DNA of 64,000 bases from Flavobacterium sp. LHD-85 (GTDB lineage Bacteria; Bacteroidota; Bacteroidia; Flavobacteriales; Flavobacteriaceae). The stretch is taken from positions 1 through 64,000 of the forward strand of contig NZ_JAVFVR010000007.1 in the NCBI RefSeq assembly GCF_030929595.1. Reading direction: 5' to 3'. Position 1 is the first letter of the stretch. Each line of letters starts with the position of its first letter. A program made the position numbers and the translations under genes. Shown here one piece after another: positions 40,448-49,853 of this stretch. The notes beneath the pieces are model-generated. The model did not search any database and was not told the DNA's origin. It worked only from the letters and a program-made list of their open reading frames with translations.

Positions 40448-40475
40448 AGTATTTTCGTAGAATTAAATTTAATCC

Positions 40476-41621
40476 ATGAAAATAGCAATTGTTTGTTATC
40501 CGACTTTTGGAGGTAGTGGGGTAGTAGCCACAGAGTTAGGTCTCGAGTTAGCCAGAAGAGGACACGAAATACATTTTATTACATACAGCCAACCAGTTAG
40601 ATTGGCACTTTTAAATCCGAATGTTCATTACCACGAAGTTAATGTTCCGGAATATCCTTTGTTTCACTATCAGCCTTACGAATTAGCGCTATCGAGTAAA
40701 TTGGTCGATATGGTGAAATTATATAAAATTGAGCTCCTGCATGTGCATTATGCCATTCCGCATGCTTATGCAGGCTATATGGCAAAACAGATGCTGAAAA
40801 ATGAAGGAATTAATCTTCCGATGATTACAACACTTCACGGAACTGATATTACGCTTGTTGGAAATCATCCGTTTTATAAGCCTGCGGTGACTTTTAGTAT
40901 TAATAAATCAGATTATGTGACTTCGGTTTCTCAGAGTTTGAAAGATGATACATTGAAGTTGTTCAAAATCAAAAATAAAATTAAGGTGATTCCGAATTTT
41001 ATTGAATTGGACAAAGTTAAAAAAGATCCAAATGCACCATGTCATCGTTATGTAATGGCTAATGAGAATGAACGTATTATTACGCATATTAGTAACTTTA
41101 GAAAAGTAAAGCGTATTCCTGATATTATTAAGATTTTCTATAATGTTCAAAAAGAAATTCCGGCTAAGCTGATGATGGTTGGTGACGGACCAGAAAAAGA
41201 AAAAGCAGAATTGTTATGTCAGGAATTAGGGATTTTAGATAAAGTGATTTTCTTTGGAAATAGTCATGAGATTGATAAAATCTTATGTATGACCGATTTA
41301 TTTTTACTCCCTTCTGAAACTGAAAGTTTTGGTTTGGCAGCTTTAGAGGCAATGGCTTGTGGAGTTCCAGTAATTTCGAGTAATTCTGGCGGTTTGCCCG
41401 AAGTTAATTTTGATGGTTTTTCTGGTTACTTAAGCAATGTTGGAAATGTTGAAGAAATGGCGCAAAATGCATTGAAGATTTTAAAAGATGATGCCGTTTT
41501 AAATCAGTTTAAGGCAAATGCTTTAGAAGTAGCTAGAAAGTTCGATATCAAAAATATTCTTCCTAAATATGAAGCTTTATATCAGAAAGCTATTGACGAT
41601 TATAAATACGAGAAGCACTAA
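40476..41621 (+). CDS. bshA: Bacillithiol synthase glycosyltransferase BshA
   Basis: A 381-residue GT4 glycosyltransferase starting MKIAIVCYPTFGGSGVVATE, the characteristic BshA N-terminus. HVHYAIPHAYAGYMAKQ and TTLHGTDITLVGNHPFY follow, then MMVGDGPEKEKAE and the sugar-nucleotide EX7E region SETESFGLAALEAMACG. BshA joins N-acetylglucosamine from UDP-GlcNAc to L-malate, the first step of bacillithiol synthesis. bshB and bshC are not in the window. A small lipoprotein gene follows at 15 bases. Confidence 0.94.
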   Translation: MKIAIVCYPTFGGSGVVATELGLELARRGHEIHFITYSQPVRLALLNPNVHYHEVNVPEYPLFHYQPYELALSSKLVDMVKLYKIELLHVHYAIPHAYAGYMAKQMLKNEGINLPMITTLHGTDITLVGNHPFYKPAVTFSINKSDYVTSVSQSLKDDTLKLFKIKNKIKVIPNFIELDKVKKDPNAPCHRYVMANENERIITHISNFRKVKRIPDIIKIFYNVQKEIPAKLMMVGDGPEKEKAELLCQELGILDKVIFFGNSHEIDKILCMTDLFLLPSETESFGLAALEAMACGVPVISSNSGGLPEVNFDGFSGYLSNVGNVEEMAQNALKILKDDAVLNQFKANALEVARKFDIKNILPKYEALYQKAIDDYKYEKH

Positions 41622-41636
41622 TTTAAAAGGATAAAA

Positions 41637-42059
41637 ATGAAAAAAGTAATTTCTGTTTTAGCGGTTTTTGTTTTGATTTCTTGCGGAGTGAAGAAAGCTG
41701 AAAGTTCAAACGCATTGTATGAGGTTTTAACGATACAATCAGATGGTGGGGGAAATATTAAATTTTTCGAGATTTTAACCGAACCAAATGAAATTAAAAT
41801 GCTTGAAAACGATCCGCTTTTGGCTGATAAGATGAAGAATCCAGATGTTCAAGATTATAATTATGTGATTCTGAATATGGGCGAAAAAAACACAAGTGGT
41901 TATACTATCGATGTTGAAAAGGTGGAAGAAACAGATAAAAATATCATTATAACTGTAAAAGAAAACAGTCCTGCAAAAGACGCTATGACTATGCAGGTGA
42001 TTTCATATCCTTATACGGTTGTAAAAATTCATTCTAAAAAAGCGATTCTCATTAATTAA
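41637..42059 (+). CDS. Small lipoprotein of unknown function
   Basis: A 140-residue protein with a lipoprotein signal (lipobox VLISC, Cys16) and a compact beta-rich mature domain. Protease-inhibitor-like or I-set-like proteins of this size occur in Bacteroidetes, but I recognise no family signature. It starts 15 bases after bshA and is probably co-transcribed, yet no link to bacillithiol can be drawn from the sequence. A strong terminator follows the stop. Confidence 0.7.
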   Translation: MKKVISVLAVFVLISCGVKKAESSNALYEVLTIQSDGGGNIKFFEILTEPNEIKMLENDPLLADKMKNPDVQDYNYVILNMGEKNTSGYTIDVEKVEETDKNIIITVKENSPAKDAMTMQVISYPYTVVKIHSKKAILIN

Positions 42060-42088
42060 GAGTTTAATGTTTTGAAGTAATAAAAAAA

Positions 42089-42119
42089 GCCTGTCGCTAT
42101 AAAAACGACAGGCCTCTTT
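42089..42119 (+). terminator. Bidirectional intrinsic terminator
   Basis: GCCTGTCG pairs with CGACAGGC across a nine-base loop. An A-run lies upstream and a T-rich run downstream. It separates the lipoprotein gene from the convergent barrel-protein gene. Confidence 0.82.
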
Positions 42120-42143
42120 TTACAATTATTTTTTAATTTTATT

Positions 42144-42641
42144 TTAGAATCTAAATTTGACACCAAAACCAACGTCAAATCCAAAATTATCATCGTCGTA
42201 ATATCCTGAACCAATTTCTGGTCTAGCGTCTAATGATAAAGTAAGCGGTACTTCTTTAAATCTATATTCTATACCGATATCTCCGGCAGCAAAAACATAA
42301 GTTCCGCTATCGCTGTATCTGTAGTTGTTGTTGTAGTAATCGTGATCCCAAGCAGCTAGTCCCCCTCCGACACCAGCATACCAGTTAAAACCTCCGTCAA
42401 TGTTCCAAACCCATTGGTAAAGGGCAACTCCTTTTATTGCGTCTACATCACTGCTGTTTCTCCATCCTAAATCGAATTCAAGTCTGTTTTTTTGATTTAA
42501 GCCTAATTGGTATGATATCTCTCCTCCAAATCCGTTATTGTCTCCCAGACGTAATCCTAAAGCGTGTTTCGAAATTTCTTGTGATTGAGCCGTAAATGCT
42601 AAACCAAGAAGCATAAGGGCAGATAAAAGTATCTTTTTCAT
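42144..42641 (-). CDS. Small outer-membrane beta-barrel-like protein
   Basis: A 165-residue protein with a signal peptide (about 1-19, ending AQS-QE). Its mature part alternates aromatic and glycine residues in strand-like blocks (ISYQLGL, RLEFDLGW, YAGVGGGLAAW, FDVGFGVKFRF). The C-terminal Phe is typical of barrels recognised by the BAM complex. It is probably an eight-stranded outer-membrane protein of unknown role. It is monocistronic. Confidence 0.75.
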   Translation of the reverse strand: MKKILLSALMLLGLAFTAQSQEISKHALGLRLGDNNGFGGEISYQLGLNQKNRLEFDLGWRNSSDVDAIKGVALYQWVWNIDGGFNWYAGVGGGLAAWDHDYYNNNYRYSDSGTYVFAAGDIGIEYRFKEVPLTLSLDARPEIGSGYYDDDNFGFDVGFGVKFRF

Positions 42642-42779
42642 AAAAATGGTAATTAATTTTCTTCAAATGTATTATTACAGTTAGATACAGAACGTATAAT
42701 ATTTTTGAAAATTGTTATATAATTTACATTTTTAGGATTTTGGAGCGTTAAAATTCTTAAAAACCTGTTTTTAAGGCTC

Positions 42780-43601
42780 TTATTTAAGTATTATTGAAGA
42801 AATCAGCTGTGAAGTAAGAAGGTCTTCCATTTCTAAAAGGTTTTCTTCTTCTGCAAAATTGCTGGCTTTGTAAGAAAACAATTTCCAACGTTTTTTGTGA
42901 TATTCTAAAGCAGTTAAGTTTTCTACCCAATCACCTGAATTTAGGTATAGAGTAGAGCCATGTTTGTTTTCTTTAGTCATGATTTTTGGTTCATGAATAT
43001 GGCCGCAGATAACGTAATCGTATTTTTTTTCAATAGCCAGATCGGTTGCAGTAGTTTCAAAATCAGAAATGAATTTTACAGCTTTTTTTACGCTTGCTTT
43101 TATTTTTTTAGAAAAAGAGTAAGGTTCGCGTCCTAATTTAGCCAGACACCAGTTGGCAAATCGATTCGTTAAAATTAGGTAATCGTAGCCTAATCCGCCT
43201 AGTTTGGCTATCCATTTTGAATGCTGAACAGAAGCATCAAAAACGTCTCCATGAAAAATCCAGGCTTTTTTATCGTCTAATTCTAAAACTAATTTATCGA
43301 CTAGAGCAAAATTTCCCATATTCATATCGCTGAATTTTCGGAGTATTTCATCGTGATTTCCAGTGATATAATAAACTTTGGTTCCTTTAGAGGCCATCCC
43401 AATAATGCGCTGAATAACGCGTAAATGTGCTTTGGGAAAATAGGATTTGCGAAACTGCCAGGCATCAATTATATCGCCGTTTAAAACTAGGATTTTGGGT
43501 TTAATGCTTGAAAGATAGTTGTTTAATTCTTTAGCGTGACTTCCGTAAGTTCCTAAATGAACATCAGAAAGAATAACCAATTCGACATTTCTTTTTTTCA
43601 A
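42780..43601 (-). CDS. UDP-2,3-diacylglucosamine diphosphatase-like phosphoesterase
   Basis: A 273-residue calcineurin-like metallophosphoesterase. Metal-binding motifs are SDVHLG, LNGDIID, GNHDE, HGDVFD and GHIHEP, in the right order. The 30-residue basic C-terminal half and length match the LpxH-like enzymes that make lipid X from UDP-diacylglucosamine in lipid A synthesis. Such a role fits an LPS-bearing outer membrane and the LptD-like protein nearby. It starts with TTG. Substrate assignment is inferred from length and motifs. Confidence 0.78.
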   Translation of the reverse strand: MKKRNVELVILSDVHLGTYGSHAKELNNYLSSIKPKILVLNGDIIDAWQFRKSYFPKAHLRVIQRIIGMASKGTKVYYITGNHDEILRKFSDMNMGNFALVDKLVLELDDKKAWIFHGDVFDASVQHSKWIAKLGGLGYDYLILTNRFANWCLAKLGREPYSFSKKIKASVKKAVKFISDFETTATDLAIEKKYDYVICGHIHEPKIMTKENKHGSTLYLNSGDWVENLTALEYHKKRWKLFSYKASNFAEEENLLEMEDLLTSQLISSIILK

Positions 43602-43765
43602 TTTTTCTTGATTTGAAGTTTTACAAATGAATAAAAAAATGTGAAATTTGATTTTATTAAAAGGTTATCAAAAAGAGATTAATTTTACCAAATCGTGATT
43701 TTTATCCCATTTAATGTTTCGTTAATAATACCAGTTTTAAATTTTTTAATTTAATTCATAAAACT

Positions 43766-43773
43766 TACATTTG
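43766..43773 (+). promoter_or_regulatory. Candidate -7 box for aroC
   Basis: TACATTTG fits TAnnTTTG and lies 16 bases before the aroC ATG, implying a leader of about ten bases. No -33 TTG is found at 19 bases. Confidence 0.4.
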
Positions 43774-43789
43774 CTCAAAACAAAACACA

Positions 43790-44848
43790 ATGGCAGGAAA
43801 CAGCTTCGGCACACTATATAAAGTAACTACATTTGGAGAATCTCACGGTGAAGCTTTAGGCGGAATTATTGATGGATGTCCTCCAGGAATACAATTAGAT
43901 TTTGACGCAATTGAAGTAGATATGGCTCGTAGAAAGCCTGGGCAATCGGCAATTGTTACACAGAGAAAAGAACCAGACAGCGTTCAATTCTTATCAGGAA
44001 TATTTGAAGGAAAAACAACTGGAACTCCAATTGGGTTCATTATTCCAAATACCAATCAAAAATCAGACGATTACTCTCATATAAAAGATAACTACAGACC
44101 AAGCCATGCTGATTATGTTTACGATCAGAAATATGGTTTTCGTGATTATCGCGGTGGCGGAAGAAGTTCTGCAAGAGAAACAGCAAGTAGAGTAGTAGCA
44201 GGTGCCATTGCAAAACAAATGCTGCCTGAAATTAAAATCAATGCTTATGTATCTTCTGTGGGGCCAATTCACTTAGAAACACCTTATCAAGAATTAGATT
44301 TTTCTAAAATTGAAAGCAATCCTGTTCGTTGTCCAGATGAGAAATCTGCTGCGATTATGGAAGAATATATTCGTGACATCCGCAAACAGGGAGACACTGT
44401 TGGAGGTGTTGTGAGTTGTGTGATTCAGAATGTTCCAGTTGGTTTAGGAGAACCAGTATTTGATAAACTTCACGCAGAATTAGGAAAAGCAATGCTTTCT
44501 ATTAATGCAGTAAAAGGTTTTGAATATGGAAGTGGTTTTTCTGGATCAGAAATGAAAGGAAGCGAACATAACGATTTGTATAATCCTGACGGAACAACAA
44601 AAACAAATCTTTCTGGCGGAATCCAAGGTGGTATCAGCAACGGAATGGATATCTATTTTAGAGTTGCGTTTAAACCTGTTGCAACTATCATGCAGACTCA
44701 GGATTCTTTAGATAATAAAGGAAACATTACACCAATGACAGGAAAAGGACGTCATGATCCGTGTGTAGTGCCTCGCGCAGTGCCAATCGTAGAAGCGATG
44801 GCCGCTATTGTTTTGGCAGATTTCTATTTAATCAACAAAACATATTAA
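43790..44848 (+). CDS. aroC: Chorismate synthase
   Basis: A 352-residue chorismate synthase. [20 protein letters not shown] (start), [36 protein letters not shown] and [17 protein letters not shown] are all hallmark blocks. It uses reduced FMN to convert EPSP to chorismate, the branch point to aromatic amino acids, folate and menaquinone. The gene stands apart from other shikimate genes, as usual in Flavobacterium. The DAACS transporter follows at 53 bases. Confidence 0.97.
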   Translation: MAGNSFGTLYKVTTFGESHGEALGGIIDGCPPGIQLDFDAIEVDMARRKPGQSAIVTQRKEPDSVQFLSGIFEGKTTGTPIGFIIPNTNQKSDDYSHIKDNYRPSHADYVYDQKYGFRDYRGGGRSSARETASRVVAGAIAKQMLPEIKINAYVSSVGPIHLETPYQELDFSKIESNPVRCPDEKSAAIMEEYIRDIRKQGDTVGGVVSCVIQNVPVGLGEPVFDKLHAELGKAMLSINAVKGFEYGSGFSGSEMKGSEHNDLYNPDGTTKTNLSGGIQGGISNGMDIYFRVAFKPVATIMQTQDSLDNKGNITPMTGKGRHDPCVVPRAVPIVEAMAAIVLADFYLINKTY

Positions 44849-44901
44849 TAAAAGGTAAGACAGTGAGGGTCTTATTATTTTAATAATTAAAAATTAATTT
44901 A

Positions 44902-46164
44902 ATGCAAGAAGTTACAGAAACTAAAAAACAATCATTTCTTTCGGGATTAACAGGGCAGATTATAATTGCGATGGTTCTAGGAGCTATTTTAGGAATTATA
45001 CTGCACAATAGCATTTCGCCCGAAGCAGCGCAGACATTTAGCAGTAAAATAAAAATGCTGGCAACCATTTTTATCCGTTTGGTGCAAATGATTATTTCTC
45101 CATTGGTTTTTACGACTTTGGTGGTTGGAATTGCGAAATTGGGTGATATTAAAACTGTTGGAAGAATTGGAGGAAAAGCTATTGGATGGTTTTTTACAGC
45201 GTCATTTATTTCGCTTCTAATTGGATTGTTTTATGTAAATATTTTACAGCCAGGTGTTGGTCTAAAACTTGATCACGTTGACATGGCGGCAGCTTCTGAA
45301 GTTACTGGAAAAACACAAAATTTATCGTTTGATAATTTTGTTGAGCATATCGTGCCAAAAAGTATTGTTGAAGCAATGGCAACTAATGAAATTCTGCAGA
45401 TTGTAGTTTTCTCGATCTTCTTCGGATTGGCAGCTGCTTCGTTAGGAGATACAGTAAAGCCAATTATTGGTGCTTTTGATAAATTATCGCATGTCGTTTT
45501 GAAAATGGTAAACTATGTAATGAAATTTGCGCCAATTGGAGTTTTTGGAGCAATTGCAGGTGTATTTGCCATAAGAGATGCAGAAGAATTGGTTATTACG
45601 TACTTTAAATTTTTCGGTTCGTTTTTAATAGGTATCAGTACTTTATGGGTTATTTTAATTGCTGTCGGATATATTTTCCTTAAAGGAAGAATGACTGAAT
45701 TGCTTAGACGTATTACAGGACCTTTGGCAATTGCTTTTGGAACAACAAGTAGTGAAGCTGTATTTCCAAAATTAACAGAAGAATTGGAAGGTTTTGGAGT
45801 AAAAGATAAAATTGTTTCTTTTATGTTGCCGCTTGGGTACTCGTTTAACCTTGACGGAAGTATGATGTACATGACTTTTGCAAGTATTTTTATTGCTCAG
45901 TTTTATAATGTGCATTTAGATTTAGGAACACAAATGGCAATGCTTTTAGTTTTAATGCTTACTAGTAAAGGTATCGCTGGTGTGCCAAGAGCAAGTTTGG
46001 TTGTAGTGGCAGCAACATGCGGTATGTTTGATATTCCGATTGAAGGAATTGCTTTAATTCTTCCAATTGACCACTTCTGCGATATGTTTAGAAGTGCTAC
46101 TAATGTATTAGGAAATGCATTAGCTACTTCTGTAGTAGGACAATGGGAAAACAATAAAGAATAA
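44902..46164 (+). CDS. Dicarboxylate/amino acid:cation symporter (DAACS)
   Basis: A 420-residue sodium- or proton-coupled carrier with about eight helices and two re-entrant loops. Family motifs FGTTSSEAVFPKL (serine-rich re-entrant loop 1) and GYSFNLDGSMMYM (NxDG region, substrate site) are present, as is AIDHFCDMFRSATNVLGN-like LPIDHFCDMFRSATN. It imports glutamate, aspartate or C4-dicarboxylates; the exact substrate cannot be told. It is probably co-transcribed with aroC or close to it. A terminator follows at 46217. Confidence 0.93.
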   Translation: MQEVTETKKQSFLSGLTGQIIIAMVLGAILGIILHNSISPEAAQTFSSKIKMLATIFIRLVQMIISPLVFTTLVVGIAKLGDIKTVGRIGGKAIGWFFTASFISLLIGLFYVNILQPGVGLKLDHVDMAAASEVTGKTQNLSFDNFVEHIVPKSIVEAMATNEILQIVVFSIFFGLAAASLGDTVKPIIGAFDKLSHVVLKMVNYVMKFAPIGVFGAIAGVFAIRDAEELVITYFKFFGSFLIGISTLWVILIAVGYIFLKGRMTELLRRITGPLAIAFGTTSSEAVFPKLTEELEGFGVKDKIVSFMLPLGYSFNLDGSMMYMTFASIFIAQFYNVHLDLGTQMAMLLVLMLTSKGIAGVPRASLVVVAATCGMFDIPIEGIALILPIDHFCDMFRSATNVLGNALATSVVGQWENNKE

Positions 46165-46216
46165 TAAAAGAACTGAGATTTTAATTTTTTTATCTTAGTT
46201 ATCGAAATAATATTTG

Positions 46217-46250
46217 AAAAGCTGTATTTTTTTGTGAAATACAGCTTTTT
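46217..46250 (+). terminator. Intrinsic terminator after the DAACS gene
   Basis: AAAAGCTGTATTT pairs with AAATACAGCTTTT around a seven-base loop, then continues into a T-run. Confidence 0.8.
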
Positions 46251-46264
46251 TTTATTTTAAAGTG

Positions 46265-46272
46265 TATATTTG
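46265..46272 (+). promoter_or_regulatory. Candidate -7 box for the TPR hybrid kinase
   Basis: TATATTTG fits TAnnTTTG 17 bases before the ATG at 46290. The -33 region falls in the preceding terminator and shows no TTG at 19 bases. Confidence 0.35.
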
Positions 46273-46289
46273 ATCAAACTAGCCGATTG

Positions 46290-48473
46290 ATGCCCCAAAA
46301 ACGGATTTTTTTACTTTTACTTTTGGTTCTGAATTGCTTTGCCAATTCAGCAATCGCGCAATCTAATTGTAACCTCGATCCTAAAATTGATAAGACCGTA
46401 AAGAAAGCGCTTTTAAATTTTAGAGAATCTAATTTCGAGAAATCACTAATCTATTCGAGAGCTGCCTTAAGTGCTGCAACAGCTATAAAAGACAATTGTC
46501 TTATTGCTCGCTCTTATAATATTATAGCTGCAAATTATAACGAATTGACAGAGTATGATAAAGCTATTTTTTTCTATAAAAAAGGTTTGTATTATGCCAA
46601 TAAAACCAATAACGATTCTTTAAAATGTAACCTTTATAATAATTTGGGAAACATGTATTGTTTTGGTAAAGAACAATTTGATGAGGGAATCCGTAGTTAT
46701 AAAAAAGCAGTAGCTTATGCTTTGAAAATAAATGATTTAAAAGAGGTTTATTTTACAAACGTAAATATTGCATGGGCTTATTTTGATATTGGAAATTACA
46801 ATCAGGGGTATCTCTTTTTAAAGTATGTAAACAGTACTAAAATAAAATACAATGACGAATCAACAGAGGTTGTTGTTGCTATGTTGAATGGTATTTACTC
46901 TAGCTATAAAAATGATAATAAGGCAGCCAATGCTTATTTTTTGAGCGCCATTGAAGCAGGTAAAAAATGTCAGGAGAAAATAGATCTGTCGCATGCTTAT
47001 TTGGAATATTCGCATTTTTTGAATAAAACAAACAGGCATAAAGAAGCGTACGATGCACTTGTTAAGCATGATGATCTTTCAGATAATCTATATGATGTTA
47101 AGAAAATTAAAAAGGCATCGCAAGCTGGTTTAAGTCTTGAGCTGGATGAGTATAAGAGGCAAATTGACAAGGTCGAAGGAGAAAAAGTAGAGCAATCGCA
47201 GAGCTTAAGAAAATCGAAAATCATTGTAATCCTTTTTATCCTGATTTCGCTGATTCTTTTAATTTTAATTATCACGCTGATAAAGAATATCAGATACAAG
47301 AAAAAACACAATTTAGAGCTCCTTAAAGCGAAAGAAATTGCAGAAGAAGCCTCGTTGCTCAAAACACAATTTATATCAACTATAAGCCATGAATTGCGTA
47401 CACCGCTTTATGGGGTTGTTGGAATCACCAATATGCTGCTCGAAGAACATAAAGAAATTTCGAGAAGCCAGCATTTAAGTTCTCTTAAGTTTTCTGCCAG
47501 ATATTTACTGTCTCTTGTAAATGATATTTTGCAGATTAACAAAATTGAAGAAAATAAAATTGTCCTTGAAAACCTGACTTTTAATATTTCTGACGAGATT
47601 ACAGTAATCAAAAACTCGCTTTCTTTCCTTTCGCAGAAAAATAATAATAGAATTTCTACCAATATTGACTCAAATATTCCTGAGTACTTAATTGGAGATA
47701 AACTTCGTCTTGCTCAGATTTTAATGAATTTGGTAAGTAATGCTTTAAAGTTCACCAAAGACGGACAAGTCGAAATTAATGTAAAGCTAAATAAAATAGA
47801 GGGTAAACTGTACTATTTAGATTTCTTGATTAAAGATAACGGAATCGGAATTGCAGTTGCAGATCAGAATAAAATTTTTGAGAAGTTTGTACAAGTAGGC
47901 AGGAGAGATGAGGATTACCAAGGTACAGGTTTAGGGCTTAGCATTGTAAAAAGACTGCTTGGGCTTTTTGGAAGTACAATTGCACTTGACAGTGATTTAG
48001 GAAAAGGAACAGCATTTTCTTTTACAATTGCTTTTGAGCACGATTTAGCTAAAACAAAAAGCATTATTGATGAAATCGAAGTTGATTTGACTTCTAGCGA
48101 AATTTATAAAATTTTGGTGGTAGAAGATAATTTGATTAATCAGCTTGTGACGAAAAAGATTATTGAAAAGAATAATTATTCTTGCAAAGTAGTAGATGAT
48201 GGTTTTGCTGCGCTTAAAGCTTTAGAAAATGAAACTTTCGATCTGATTTTAATGGATATTAATATGCCTTTAATGAATGGATTTGAAACCACAAAAAGAA
48301 TACGTCTTCAAGGAATTGAAACTCCAATTGTAGCTTTGACAGCCTTTGATAAAGATGAAATTACAGATGAAGCGATTTCGTCTGGAATGAATGATATTAT
48401 AATTAAACCTTTTGAACCGGTTAAATTATTTAAAATAATCAATTTCCTTATAAACGAAAAAAACGCTGTTTAG
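46290..48473 (+). CDS. TPR-containing hybrid sensor histidine kinase/response regulator
   Basis: A 727-residue protein. A signal or anchor segment (about 1-24, ending IAQS) is followed by a periplasmic TPR array (about 40-290). One membrane helix (IIVILFILISLILLILIITL) precedes a HisKA domain with the phospho-acceptor in FISTISHELRTPLYG. The HATPase_c domain (N-box LMNLVSNALKF, G-box DNGIGI, QGTGLGLSIV) and a receiver domain (Asp in LILMDINMPLMNG) follow. No DNA-binding domain is present, so the signal must pass to another protein. TTG at 46287 is adjacent; the ATG at 46290 is chosen. Its stop overlaps the convergent rhlE stop by four bases. Confidence 0.92.
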   Translation: MPQKRIFLLLLLVLNCFANSAIAQSNCNLDPKIDKTVKKALLNFRESNFEKSLIYSRAALSAATAIKDNCLIARSYNIIAANYNELTEYDKAIFFYKKGLYYANKTNNDSLKCNLYNNLGNMYCFGKEQFDEGIRSYKKAVAYALKINDLKEVYFTNVNIAWAYFDIGNYNQGYLFLKYVNSTKIKYNDESTEVVVAMLNGIYSSYKNDNKAANAYFLSAIEAGKKCQEKIDLSHAYLEYSHFLNKTNRHKEAYDALVKHDDLSDNLYDVKKIKKASQAGLSLELDEYKRQIDKVEGEKVEQSQSLRKSKIIVILFILISLILLILIITLIKNIRYKKKHNLELLKAKEIAEEASLLKTQFISTISHELRTPLYGVVGITNMLLEEHKEISRSQHLSSLKFSARYLLSLVNDILQINKIEENKIVLENLTFNISDEITVIKNSLSFLSQKNNNRISTNIDSNIPEYLIGDKLRLAQILMNLVSNALKFTKDGQVEINVKLNKIEGKLYYLDFLIKDNGIGIAVADQNKIFEKFVQVGRRDEDYQGTGLGLSIVKRLLGLFGSTIALDSDLGKGTAFSFTIAFEHDLAKTKSIIDEIEVDLTSSEIYKILVVEDNLINQLVTKKIIEKNNYSCKVVDDGFAALKALENETFDLILMDINMPLMNGFETTKRIRLQGIETPIVALTAFDKDEITDEAISSGMNDIIIKPFEPVKLFKIINFLINEKNAV

Positions 48474-49717
48474 TACCAGCGTTTTTTGTTTTTCTTAGCG
48501 TTTGTTGATTTTCTCGATTTATGAGCGCCACCGCTTCTGTTTGAGCTTTTAGGCTTTTCTCCAGCTTCTGGACTTCCAGAATGCCATTGATACGGATGGT
48601 CTGCAATTGTTTTCACATCAACTTTAATTAGTTTCTGAATGTCTTTCCAATAAGGAAGTTCATCTTTTCCGCAGAAAGAAATTGCAATTCCGCCGTTTCC
48701 TGCACGACCTGTACGGCCAATTCGGTGAACGTAAGTTTCTGGAATATTCGGCAAATCAAAATTGATTACGTAAGGGAGTTGTTCTATATCAATTCCTCGC
48801 GCTGCAATGTCGGTTGCAACCAAAACACCAACTTCTTTATTTTTAAATGCATCTAAGACGCGTTGCCTTGCATTTTGCGACTTATCTCCATGAATAGCTT
48901 CTGCAGGAATATCTTTCTTACGAAGTGCTTTTACAACATTGTCTGCACCGTGTTTTGTTCTCGAGAAAACAAGGACATTTGATAAATTCTCTTCTTTAAT
49001 CAAATTATACAGTAAGTTTCTTTTTTCAGTTTTGTCAACAAAATATATGCGTTGTTCCACATTTTCTGCTGTAGAAGAGACTGGAGAAACTTCAACTTTT
49101 TCTGGATCTTGAAGGAACATTTCGGCAAGTTCTCTAATTGCAATTGGCATTGTTGCAGAGAAAAGTAAAGTTTGTCTGTTTTTGGGAGTTAGTTTTACAA
49201 TTTTTTTGACATCGTTTATAAATCCCATATCTAACATCTGATCTGCTTCATCTAGTACTAAAGTGTGCAGATGATTTAAATCTAGAAATCCTTGCTTGTG
49301 AAGATCAAGTAAACGTCCTGGGGTTGCAATTAAAATGTCGACTCCGTTTTTTAAAGCGTCTACTTGCGGATTCTGAGAAACTCCTCCAAAAATAGTCAGT
49401 TGTGTTAAATTGGTATATTTTGCATAAGTGTCAAAACTTTGCCCGATCTGCACTGCCAGTTCACGAGTAGGCGTAACCACAAGAGCACGAATTTGTTTTG
49501 CTTTTTTAGATGAACCGACAATTCGGTGTAATTGATGTATGATTGGAATAGCAAAAGCTGCCGTTTTTCCTGTTCCTGTCTGCGCACAACCAATTAAATC
49601 ACGGCCTTCTAGAACAATAGGAATTGATTTTTCCTGAATTGGGGTCGGATTTAAATAGCCTTCTTCAAATACGGCCTTTTGTATACTTTTTGAAAGTGAT
49701 AGATCTTCGAATAACAT
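48470..49717 (-). CDS. rhlE: DEAD-box RNA helicase RhlE-like
   Basis: A 415-residue DEAD-box RNA helicase. The order is Q motif (GYLNPTPIQ), AQTGTGKTAAF (Walker A), PTRELAVQ, LDEADQMLDMG (DEAD), SATMP and HRIGRTGR. The C-terminal tail is short and basic, with PSSNRSGGAHKSRKSTN, as in RhlE enzymes. It remodels RNA in ribosome assembly and cold response. The frame is open to 49816, but the ATG at 49717 (MLFEDLSLSKSIQKAV) fits the family start. A cold-induced leader cannot be judged. Confidence 0.92.
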   Translation of the reverse strand: MLFEDLSLSKSIQKAVFEEGYLNPTPIQEKSIPIVLEGRDLIGCAQTGTGKTAAFAIPIIHQLHRIVGSSKKAKQIRALVVTPTRELAVQIGQSFDTYAKYTNLTQLTIFGGVSQNPQVDALKNGVDILIATPGRLLDLHKQGFLDLNHLHTLVLDEADQMLDMGFINDVKKIVKLTPKNRQTLLFSATMPIAIRELAEMFLQDPEKVEVSPVSSTAENVEQRIYFVDKTEKRNLLYNLIKEENLSNVLVFSRTKHGADNVVKALRKKDIPAEAIHGDKSQNARQRVLDAFKNKEVGVLVATDIAARGIDIEQLPYVINFDLPNIPETYVHRIGRTGRAGNGGIAISFCGKDELPYWKDIQKLIKVDVKTIADHPYQWHSGSPEAGEKPKSSNRSGGAHKSRKSTNAKKNKKRWY

Positions 49718-49853
49718 ATCTTTGGTATTTAGTATTTTAGTTTTAAGTACTAAAATGCTGTGCAAAGATATGTTTATTCGTTCAATCGTTTGTTTGAATT
49801 TGCTTTTATTTGGCAAACAGCCCTTACAGTATAATCAAATAGGGTATTTAAAA

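Larger units (their letters stand above)
39935..40475. other. Repeat-rich gap of about 540 bases
   Basis: This gap holds no gene. In order it contains a terminator (39954), short GTTCCAAG repeats, two related 15-bp palindromes (40032 and 40112), a third palindrome (40169), a structured RNA-like element (40240-40339) and a promoter-like box before bshA. It is one of the densest repeat stretches in the window. Confidence 0.7.

Noticed and set aside
45513..45872. Minus-strand 119-residue reading frame
   Set aside because: It lies wholly inside the DAACS transporter gene and has no family features; it is a shadow of the coding strand.
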